Shown: one piece after another, positions 1 through 4,411 of the stretch
How the letters are laid out: each line of letters opens with the position of its first letter
How positions within the stretch are numbered: position 1 is the first letter of the stretch
NCBI GenBank assembly: GCA_041908845.1
Contig: JAYREN010000199.1
Coordinates: 1-5,720 of the forward strand
Source: JAYREN01 sp041908845
GTDB lineage: Bacteria; Acidobacteriota; Holophagae; Holophagales; Holophagaceae
Reading direction: 5' to 3'
DNA: 5,720 bases
Notes under the pieces: model-generated
What the model saw: only the letters and a program-made list of their open reading frames with translations
What the model was told of the DNA's origin: nothing
Database searches by the model: none
Translations under genes and position numbers: made by a program

Positions 1-21
1 GGAAAGCCCTTCGGCCTTTCC
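1..21. terminator. Hairpin at window edge, possible terminator
   Basis: GGAAAG (1-6) pairs with CTTTCC (16-21), and a further CC/GG pairing inside leaves a short CTTC loop with one bulged base. No T-tract follows on the plus strand (CACACCGCC comes next), so intrinsic termination is doubtful. It could be the end of a transcript or mobile element lying to the left. The window starts exactly at the stem, so a longer stem cannot be excluded. Confidence 0.3.
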
Positions 22-173
22 ACACCGCCCACAGCCTGACGATCAGCAGCCGTACTTTGACAACCTTACGGATCCGGCTACGCCGGGCTTCCTACACCAC
101 TTGACGGGACACAGGCGGGCACTCCGGCTACATTGATTCGGCGATCGAATCGCCCAATTCGGTGGAATCAAAA

Positions 174-199
174 AATCGATATTGATGCATGTATCGATT
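174..199. repeat. AT-rich inverted repeat
   Basis: AATCGATA (174-181) and TATCGATT (192-199) form perfect 8-bp arms around a 10-nt centre. A second pair of short arms, GGCGAT/ATCGCC (140-145/149-154), lies just upstream. The geometry fits either an operator for a dimeric regulator or the end region of a mobile element. No adjacent gene decides between these. Confidence 0.4.
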
Positions 200-472
200 A
201 GAGCCTAAATGCTCACGATAGAGATTTTGAAAATTCAAGGCAGTGGGGTCCCGATAGCAGGTCTGTCCAAGCGATATGCAAACCGGCAAACTTCAGAGGA
301 GCATTCAGCCCCTCACGCAAAACCCGCACCCAGTCACACAAGACCTGTCGCCCCAAATTCAAAAGCAGAGGCAGGATCCGCGTCCAGCGTTTGAAGCCTA
401 AAATCACCATCGACATGGCTTGCCGATTTTGCGTGGATCGTTGCGTGGCGGAATACGCTAAAGCCCAGAGCA

Positions 473-540
473 CGCTCCAGTGGAGCGTGCGGAGCGGGGC
501 CCCGCAGGGAGGTCAATAATCAGCGAGTGGGTCGAGGTCA
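473..540. repeat. 68-bp direct repeat, copy 1
   Basis: This is identical to 562-629 over 68 bases, with an offset of 89. The copy begins CGCTCCAG and ends GTCGAGGTCA. It contains the 12-bp palindrome GCGGGGCCCCGC (494-505). Its left end lies in a longer perfect palindrome with arms GCACGCTCCA (470-479) and TGGAGCGTGC (481-490) around one G. The sequence just outside the repeat differs between copies. A naive extension of the downstream peptidase frame would read through the repeats, but they look non-coding. Confidence 0.9.
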
Positions 541-569
541 GGCCCGTGGGTTCGACTCCTGCGCTCCAG
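541..569 (+). other. tRNA T-arm-like sequence between the repeats
   Basis: GTGGG (546-550), TTCGACT (551-557) and CCTGC (558-562) form a T-stem with two wobble pairs and a T-loop matching the tRNA consensus TTCRANY. The following GCTCCA (563-568) can pair with TGGAGC (481-486) like an acceptor stem, giving an 80-90 nt tRNA-like span. GGTTCGACTCC is typical of selC and tmRNA 3' ends. No plausible anticodon arm or D-arm can be drawn, so I do not call a functional tRNA. It may be a tRNA or tmRNA fragment carried by an integrated element. Confidence 0.35.
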
Positions 570-629
570 TGGAGCGTGCGGAGCGGGGCCCCGCAGGGAG
601 GTCAATAATCAGCGAGTGGGTCGAGGTCA
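562..629. repeat. 68-bp direct repeat, copy 2
   Basis: Second exact copy of 473-540. Here the left palindrome has only 7-bp Watson-Crick arms (CGCTCCA 562-568, TGGAGCG 570-576) because the base beyond the arm changed. The GCGGGGCCCCGC palindrome recurs at 583-594. The copies are separated by 21 bases (541-561), so the locus resembles a tandem duplication of an 89-bp unit with the last unit cut short. Confidence 0.9.
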
Positions 630-703
630 AAGGAGTCGCTTCCCTGGCGAGAGGCGAGGTGAGGGATGGCCTCATCGCCCTCGGGTATCCTGGATGTTCT
701 TCT

Positions 704-707
704 GGAG
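704..707 (+). promoter_or_regulatory. RBS deciding the TTG start of the M50 gene
   Basis: GGAG at 704-707 lies five bases before TTG at 713. It supports initiation there rather than at the upstream in-frame GTG at 659 or the ATG at 527, which lies inside the 68-bp repeat. Confidence 0.55.
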
Positions 708-712
708 CGCCT

Positions 713-1468
713 TTGTTCGACAACATTCCTTTTGCGACGATCCTGGTCAGTTATGTGGCGGTGCTCTTCGCCCTGAGTGTCCATGAGGCTGCCCATGCTA
801 CTGCCGCGTACCTGCTGGACGATGACACCGCGGCCAGCCTGGGGCGAATGACCCTAAACCCCATCGCCCATATGGACTGGCTGGGCACACTGGTGTTGCC
901 TCTTATCGGCATGGTGACTGGAGCTCGAGTCATTGGCTGGGCCAAGCCGGTGCCTGTGGATACCAGCCGGTTGAACCGTCGATTCCGTGCACGCGTGGGC
1001 TATGCCATGGTGGCAGCGGCCGGACCGGCTTCGAACATTCTCCAGTCCCTGTTTTTTCTCCTGGTGTTGACGCTCTTCATCCGCTTCGCGATACCGGCCA
1101 GTCCAGACGTGCATCTCAAGTTCTTCATGGCCTCGATGTTCGTTCCCGTGGAGCGCTTTCTTCAGGATGGAACATTCTCCGCCGGCCAGGTGCTCACCAT
1201 GACGCTTCTGGGGCGGCTGGTGATCATCAACGTCGGTTTGGCCATTTTCAATCTGCTTCCCTTCGGCCCCTTGGATGGGGCCGGGATTTTGCGGGGTTTC
1301 CTTCCGTACCGATGGCTGGCGACCTTCGACCGGATCCAGCCTACGATCACCATCGTGCTGCTGATTCTCTTCTTTGTCGGCGCCATGGGCTTCATTCTTG
1401 GCCCCCTTTATTTCGTGGCGGAAAACCTCTACATCCTTCCTCTCGCCCGCCTCATTCTCGGAGCCTGA
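713..1468 (+). CDS. Site-2 protease family (M50) membrane metallopeptidase
   Basis: Integral-membrane zinc protease of the M50 family, the compact SpoIVFB/YwhC-like type, which cuts substrates within or next to the membrane; the substrate here is unknown. With the TTG start the protein has 251 residues and begins at the conserved amphipathic start (FDNIPFATI). The zinc motif HEAAH (H24, E25, H28) lies at the end of the first membrane segment. The family signature GRMTLNP, then H-M-D and G-T, follows at 44-59. The second metal-binding motif, N-x-x-P...LDG, spans 180-189 with D188 as the expected third ligand. About five hydrophobic segments are visible and no PDZ domain is present. All catalytic residues are intact. 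It is first in an operon and ends 3 nt before trpS, so they are probably co-transcribed. The start is the uncertain part; GTG at 659 would add 18 residues. Confidence 0.9.
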   Translation: MFDNIPFATILVSYVAVLFALSVHEAAHATAAYLLDDDTAASLGRMTLNPIAHMDWLGTLVLPLIGMVTGARVIGWAKPVPVDTSRLNRRFRARVGYAMVAAAGPASNILQSLFFLLVLTLFIRFAIPASPDVHLKFFMASMFVPVERFLQDGTFSAGQVLTMTLLGRLVIINVGLAIFNLLPFGPLDGAGILRGFLPYRWLATFDRIQPTITIVLLILFFVGAMGFILGPLYFVAENLYILPLARLILGA

Positions 1469-1471
1469 TCC

Positions 1472-2461
1472 ATGCAGCGTGTCCTTTCGGGCGTTCAGCC
1501 CAGCGGTTCCCTCCACCTCGGCAATCTCGTGGGGGCCATCGAGAATTTCGTCAAGCTCCAGGAGCAGTACCAGGCCTTCTACATGATCGCGGACTGGCAC
1601 GCGCTCACGTCCAAGTTCGACAAGGTGGGGGAGATCCGCCCCGCCATCCAGGAGGTGACGGCCACGTTCCTGGCAGCGGGCCTGGATCCCGAGCGGGCTA
1701 CGCTCTTCGTCCAGAGCCAGGTGAAGGAGCACGCGGAGCTGCACCTGCTCTTCAGCATGATCACGCCGCTTTCCTGGGTGGAGCGGGTGCCCACCTACAA
1801 GGAGAAGCTGCAGAATTCCTCGGCGGATCTGGGCTCGTACGGCTTCCTGGGCTATCCCATCCTCCAGGCCGCCGACATCCTCATCTACAAGGCCCACAAG
1901 GTGCCCGTGGGCGAAGATCAGCTCTTCCACTTGGAGTTGACCCGGGAGATTGGGCGGCGCTTCCACTTTTTGTACAGCACGGAGATCTTCCCCGAGCCCC
2001 AGGCGGTGCTCACCAAGGCCGTGCGGGTGCCGGGGCTGGATGGCCGCAAGATGTCCAAGACCTACGACAACGGGATCTACCTGCGGGACACGCCGGAGCA
2101 GATCCTCCACAAGTGCACGCGCGAAATGGCTTCGGACACGGCCCGGGTGCGCAAGAGTGATCCCGGTAATCCAGAGATCTGCAATGTATTCACCTTCCAT
2201 AAGCTCTTTTCCTCCGACGAAACCATTCAGCTGGTGGCCAAGGAATGCCCCCAGGCGGGCATCGGCTGCTTCGACTGCAAGAAGCGGCTGGCGGAGGCCA
2301 TCACGGCCCGGGTGGAGCCGCTGAGGCTCAGGATCGAGGACAACCTCGCCCATCCGGAGCGCCTGGACGAAGTGCTTCGGGTGGGTGCCGACCGCGCCCG
2401 GGCTGCGGCCCAGGCGACCATGGCCGAGGTGCGCGAGGCCATGCAACTGCCCAAGGGCTGA
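1472..2461 (+). CDS. trpS: Tryptophan--tRNA ligase
   Basis: Charges tRNA-Trp with tryptophan in the cytosol, an essential step of translation. The 329-residue length is normal for the bacterial class Ic enzyme. The N-terminus QRVLSGVQPSGSLHLGN carries the HIGH-type ATP motif as HLGN (16-19) after the family's PSG segment, and the KMSKS-type loop reads KMSKT at 193-197, followed by YDN. The Rossmann core also has the expected GYPILQAADIL and VPVGEDQ segments, which are typical of TrpRS. ATG at 1472 fits the family N-terminus and is served by GGAG inside the end of the M50 gene (about 1460-1463); the 3-nt gap suggests translational coupling. No frameshift or missing motif is seen. Identification is secure. 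Confidence 0.97.
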   Translation: MQRVLSGVQPSGSLHLGNLVGAIENFVKLQEQYQAFYMIADWHALTSKFDKVGEIRPAIQEVTATFLAAGLDPERATLFVQSQVKEHAELHLLFSMITPLSWVERVPTYKEKLQNSSADLGSYGFLGYPILQAADILIYKAHKVPVGEDQLFHLELTREIGRRFHFLYSTEIFPEPQAVLTKAVRVPGLDGRKMSKTYDNGIYLRDTPEQILHKCTREMASDTARVRKSDPGNPEICNVFTFHKLFSSDETIQLVAKECPQAGIGCFDCKKRLAEAITARVEPLRLRIEDNLAHPERLDEVLRVGADRARAAAQATMAEVREAMQLPKG

Positions 2462-2473
2462 GGTGGATCGAGC

Positions 2474-3091
2474 ATGGAAGAGCTGCTGGCCTGGTTGAGG
2501 GCGAGGGTATTCCGGGTGATCCTGGCCCTGCTGGCGGGGGGCTGGGGAATCAGCTGCTGGCTGAATCGCCCGCTCAGTCCCGCGCCGGGAATATTGGTGG
2601 TGGAGGAGCCCGTGCAGGGGCCGCCGACCCAGGGCGAGGCTTGGCCCTTTCGGGGCTTCCGCATCGTGCCCCTGGCGGAATTCGAGATCCGGGCCCGGGT
2701 GCTCTCCACGGAGCGCTATCGCTGGGATGACGGTGCAAGGCTGAGCCCCATCGATCTGGCCCTGGGGTGGGGGCCCATGTCGGATTCGGCGGTGCTGGAC
2801 AAGATCTCCATCGATCAGAGCGGTCGCTGGTATCACTGGCGGGTTTCTTCTGAGCCCCCCATTCCCGTGGGGGACATCATCAACCACAGCGCCAACATGC
2901 ACATGATTCCCGCCAACCCAGGCGTCGAGCGCCTGCTCAAGGGTTTTAAGGTGGGTCAGGTCGTGCATCTCAAAGGCAGTCTGGTGCGGGTGGAGGGCCC
3001 GAACGGCTTCCACTGGGCCAGTTCCACCACCCGAGCCGATACCGGGGGAGGCTCCTGCGAATTGGTGTGGGTGGAGAAGGCCGGGTTCTGA
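2474..3091 (+). CDS. Conserved membrane-anchored protein of unknown function
   Basis: 205 residues. The N-terminus has a positively charged stretch (RARVFR) followed by one hydrophobic segment at about 12-30, without a lipobox I can support, suggesting an uncleaved anchor with the rest in the periplasm. The body has conserved-looking blocks: WPFRGFRIVPLAEFEIRARV, SPIDLALGWGPMSD, a histidine-rich INHSANMHMIP, and VGQVVHLKGSLVRV. I recall these as a recurring uncharacterised family of Gram-negative bacteria, but can name no domain or function. The last block reads like a beta-barrel or OB-like strand pattern, which is inference. GAGGTGG precedes the ATG by a normal spacing, and the gene starts 12 nt after trpS, so it looks like the third gene of that operon. 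Nothing links it mechanistically to tRNA charging. Confidence 0.8.
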   Translation: MEELLAWLRARVFRVILALLAGGWGISCWLNRPLSPAPGILVVEEPVQGPPTQGEAWPFRGFRIVPLAEFEIRARVLSTERYRWDDGARLSPIDLALGWGPMSDSAVLDKISIDQSGRWYHWRVSSEPPIPVGDIINHSANMHMIPANPGVERLLKGFKVGQVVHLKGSLVRVEGPNGFHWASSTTRADTGGGSCELVWVEKAGF

Positions 3092-3104
3092 GCAGATTTC
3101 TGTC

Positions 3105-3132
3105 TTGCGATTTCCGAGCCCCCCGCTAGACT
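3105..3132 (+). promoter_or_regulatory. Candidate sigma-70 promoter for tRNA-Lys
   Basis: TTGCGA (3105-3110) and TAGACT (3127-3132) are spaced by 16 bases, placing a start near 3139, about 20 bases before the tRNA. Between them and the tRNA lies a small hairpin, TGGGGA/TCCCCA (3141-3146/3152-3157), which may be a processing or leader element. No intrinsic terminator separates the upstream operon from the tRNA, so read-through is also possible. Confidence 0.45.
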
Positions 3133-3158
3133 AGATGTTCTGGGGATTTGCTCCCCAC

Positions 3159-3235
3159 GGTCCCTTAGCTCAGTTGGTTAGAGCATCTGACTCTTAATCA
3201 GAGGGTCCTCGGTTCGAGTCCGAGAGGGACCACCA
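3159..3235 (+). tRNA. tRNA-Lys (anticodon CUU)
   Basis: Decodes AAG lysine codons. The complete cloverleaf can be drawn: acceptor GGTCCCT (3159-3165) pairs with AGGGACC (3225-3231), then discriminator A and an encoded CCA (3233-3235). The D-arm holds TAGCTCAGTTGGTTAGAGC. The anticodon stem is TCTGA/TCAGA around loop CTCTTAA, with CTT at 3193-3195. The T-arm is CTCGG-TTCGAGT-CCGAG. All stems are fully paired, so it looks functional. tRNA 3' ends are common integration targets, and phage-type genes pointing the other way begin within about 200 bp downstream, so this gene probably marks an attachment site. The second att copy would be outside the window. Confidence 0.97.
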
Positions 3236-3240
3236 AAAAG

Positions 3241-3274
3241 AAAGCCCTGAGCCACAAAGGTTTCAGGGCTTTTT
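3241..3274. terminator. Bidirectional intrinsic terminator
   Basis: AAAGCCCTGA (3241-3250) and TCAGGGCTTT (3263-3272) form a perfect 10-bp stem with a 12-nt loop. On the plus strand it ends in a T5 run (3270-3274), terminating the tRNA-Lys transcript. On the minus strand the opposite flank (3235-3243) reads TTTCTTTTT, so the same stem can also stop transcription from the phage-type genes arriving from the right. It sits exactly where the convergent units meet. Confidence 0.9.
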
Positions 3275-3318
3275 GTTGTCGATTTAACGGGCGGTTTTTC
3301 TGTGCCTTCCGTGTTCCG

Positions 3319-3339
3319 TCATCACACTATCATCACACT
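3319..3339. repeat. Short tandem repeat TCATCACACT
   Basis: TCATCACACT occurs at 3319-3328 and 3330-3339, an 11-bp period that puts both copies on one face of the helix. Its place about 85 bp from the tRNA 3' end suits an integrase arm-type or excisionase site, but with only two copies this is a suggestion. Confidence 0.5.
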
Positions 3340-3450
3340 TCGGACCAATCCCCCCGGATGCCACGGGCCCCGCCTCCAGGGTCGATACGGCCCCTGGGCA
3401 GGTGGGGTCATAACGACCCCACCTTGGCGCTGGGTCACTGCTGGGATCAT
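3322..3450 (-). CDS. Possible small protein overlapping the terS stop
   Basis: A 42-codon frame starts with ATG at 3450-3448, overlapping the TGA of the small terminase gene as ATGA, and ends at TGA 3324-3322. The product would be rich in proline, glycine, arginine and tryptophan, with no recognisable domain; it shows no resemblance that I can see to a large terminase. The ATGA overlap is the same arrangement as that joining the two upstream genes of this module, which is the main argument for it. Against it are the odd composition, the two hairpins inside the frame (3376-3397 and 3400-3424) and the lack of a strong RBS. It may be plain non-coding DNA. Confidence 0.25.
   Translation of the reverse strand: MIPAVTQRQGGVVMTPPAQGPYRPWRRGPWHPGGLVRSVMIV
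3400..3424. repeat. Perfect 10-bp hairpin just downstream of terS
   Basis: AGGTGGGGTC (3400-3409) and GACCCCACCT (3415-3424) pair perfectly around the 5-nt loop ATAAC, ending 22 bases before the terS stop codon position. No T-tract follows on either strand, so it is not a standard intrinsic terminator. A second stem, CCAGGG/CCCTGG (3376-3381/3392-3397), lies next to it. Possible roles are RNA 3'-end protection, a protein-binding palindrome or a packaging-related site. Confidence 0.6.
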
Positions 3451-3932
3451 CCGTCCACCTCCGCCGCGGCCTTCTCCACCTCGGCCACCACATCCCGAAG
3501 CACCTGGTGCATCTCCTTGTTCAGCACCGCCTCGCGCTCCGCCAGGATCATTCCGTCTTCAATCCGGGGCGCGACTCGGCCGGAATAGCCCAGCAGGTTG
3601 TCTTTCAGGCGGCCCAGGAAGGCGGACCAGGCCAGGATCGCGGGTTTGCGCTCCAGGAGGTCGCCCGCCATTTGCCGGGCCTCCATCTCAGCCATGTCGG
3701 CTTCAGCCCGTTCTCTTCTTTGCCGATCCGTGAGAGATTCCCCATCCTCACGTTGCGACAATCGGCCCATTTCGAAGGCGCGGCATTCCGACCAAACATA
3801 GTAGGAGTCTTGCCCTTGCCCGTGTCGCAAGGTTGGGAGTTCCGGTAATCGCTGGATTGTGCGAGTTGAACACTCCCACAAAGCCGCTAACTCGCTTTGG
3901 GAAAGGTGATTTAGATCTTTTATTCGGCTCAT
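3447..3932 (-). CDS. Phage terminase small subunit, Nu1-like
   Basis: 161 residues. Small terminase subunits recognise the packaging site (cos/pac) on phage DNA and present it to the large subunit. The N-terminus has a winged-helix-type DNA-binding segment, LSQSELAALWECSTRTIQRL (10-29), followed by the wing-like YYVWSEC (44-50), as in the lambda Nu1 family. The central and C-terminal parts are charged and helical (LTDRQRRERAEADMAEMEAR, then a KPAILAWSAFLGRLKDNLL and GRVAPRI segment), matching Nu1-type subunits in order. ATG at 3932 is preceded on its strand by a strong RBS (AAGGAG, 3938-3943). A large terminase gene would normally follow, yet only about 200 bp separate its stop from the tRNA terminator. 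The family call is by motif reading only; a generic phage helix-turn-helix protein is the alternative. Confidence 0.75.
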   Translation of the reverse strand: MSRIKDLNHLSQSELAALWECSTRTIQRLPELPTLRHGQGQDSYYVWSECRAFEMGRLSQREDGESLTDRQRRERAEADMAEMEARQMAGDLLERKPAILAWSAFLGRLKDNLLGYSGRVAPRIEDGMILAEREAVLNKEMHQVLRDVVAEVEKAAAEVDG

Positions 3933-4060
3933 ACTGCTCCTTTTGTGACGGCGACATGCTTAAAAAATTCACAGCTAGGTGAACCACGAGGCCTACAGCG
4001 AGACCCTCACGGGGGCCTCATCCTAGAACCTAGGGAGGGGGGGGTGCCGGTTCGCCATGG
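3933..4060 (-). other. Structured leader between phage-type genes
   Basis: No gene fits here. The stretch contains GAGGCC/GGCCTC arms (3988-3993/4014-4019), CCTAG/CTAGG (4022-4026/4030-4034) and an 8-base G run (4037-4044; C8 on the coding strand). It separates terS from the upstream pair, so terS may have its own control. No convincing promoter hexamers were found. Confidence 0.5.
3962..3983 (-). terminator. Weak terminator-like hairpin upstream of terS
   Basis: On the minus strand TTCAC and GTGAA (3983-3979 and 3972-3968) pair around a 6-nt loop and are followed directly by T6 (3967-3962). The stem is only five pairs and AT-containing, so termination would be weak. It lies between the replication-type genes and terS, where attenuated read-through would make sense. 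Confidence 0.4.
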
Positions 4061-4411
4061 TCATGGGTGAGAGACACCCGCCCTTCGGTCTGCATCGGCG
4101 CTGGGAAGGCCTGCCAGGTGCTCCAGGATCGCGGCGCGTTCTTCTCTGAGGTATCGCGCTTCGATGGGATCAGCCGCACCGCACAGGGCCTCCAGGGTCA
4201 GATCAGGAGGCGCGGGGGCGGGGTCTTCAAAATCACTTGTCCCCTTTGTCTCTTTTGTCCCCTGGTGGCCTAGATCCAATACAGGCGCGGGTTTAGTAGG
4301 GGATAAGTCAGGGCCTTCGGTTTGTCCCCTGCCATCCCCAGGAGACAAATCTATCCCCTGTCCTGCCCCCTGCCTGGGCTCCAGGGTCAGCAGGTCATCA
4401 AGCCAGCTCAT
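4061..4411 (-). CDS. Small protein of a phage-type replication module
   Basis: 116 residues from ATG 4411-4409, which overlaps the TGA of the upstream primase/helicase gene as ATGA; this coupling is why I prefer it to the GTG nine bases earlier. The N-terminus (MSWLDDLLTL) could be a short helix. Residues 12-70 are proline/glycine-rich and probably disordered, with DLSP twice and a GTK-ETK-GTS tripeptide run. The C-terminus holds a helical segment, DPIEARYLREERAAILEHLAGLP (81-103). Its ERAAI...GLP pattern followed by A-D-R-R recalls a short motif I have seen in small proteins of phage and plasmid replication modules. No enzymatic motif is present. Function is unknown; an accessory to the adjacent ATPase is the natural guess. 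Confidence 0.6.
   Translation of the reverse strand: MSWLDDLLTLEPRQGAGQGIDLSPGDGRGQTEGPDLSPTKPAPVLDLGHQGTKETKGTSDFEDPAPAPPDLTLEALCGAADPIEARYLREERAAILEHLAGLPSADADRRAGVSHP
4237..4262. repeat. 9-bp tandem repeats TTGTCCCC, iteron-like
   Basis: TTGTCCCC (4237-4244), TTGTCTC (4246-4252) and TTGTCCCC (4255-4262) recur at exact 9-bp steps. A fourth copy lies at 4322-4329 and an inverted TTTGTCTC at 4342-4349. The repeats are inside the 116-residue frame and encode its GTK-ETK-GTS run, so they may be only protein-level repetition. Their place in a replication module also allows an origin or initiator-binding role. Confidence 0.5.

Larger units (their letters stand above)
1..712. other. Gene-poor region, likely repeat or mobile-element debris
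   Basis: No open reading frame here looks real. The frames of 60-86 codons overlap each other on both strands and show no recognisable domain or convincing ribosome binding site. The region holds a hairpin at the left edge, an AT-rich stretch with an inverted repeat near 174-199, and the 68-bp repeat pair of 473-629. Base composition at about 130-270 is visibly more AT-rich than the genes to the right. I found no convincing sigma-70 promoter for the downstream operon, though one must lie here or just inside the repeats. The first 200 bases loosely resemble the non-coding tail of an insertion sequence, but this is an impression, not an identification. Confidence 0.5.

Noticed and set aside
213..516. 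Minus-strand frames of 60 and 86 codons
   Set aside because: They overlap in different frames, show no recognised domain and lack a good RBS. A decayed gene is possible but unsupported.
481..568. Functional selenocysteine tRNA or other tRNA
   Set aside because: Only the T-arm and a 6-bp acceptor-like pairing can be drawn. The TCA near 512 has no proper anticodon loop and there is no D-arm.
473..629. CRISPR array
   Set aside because: Only two repeats, each 68 bp, with a 21-bp spacer and no cas genes nearby.
527..712. Upstream ATG extension of the M50 gene
   Set aside because: The extension is translated from the 68-bp repeat and lacks family similarity; the conserved family N-terminus begins at the TTG at 713.
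1312..2160. 282-codon plus-strand frame across the M50/trpS junction
   Set aside because: It is an alternate frame of trpS with Pro/Gly/Arg-rich composition and no domain.
854..3013. 719-codon open frame antisense to the M50 gene, trpS and the membrane protein
   Set aside because: It lies opposite three well-supported genes, its product is low-complexity and rich in His, Arg, Gly and Glu, and no domain is seen. Long antisense frames are expected in GC-rich DNA.
4022..4063. Programmed frameshift at the G8/C8 run extending the 116-residue protein
   Set aside because: The reading frame already stops at 4061-4063, before the run. A small ATGA-coupled frame there ends after 13 codons, and a +1 shift adds only about nine more codons.
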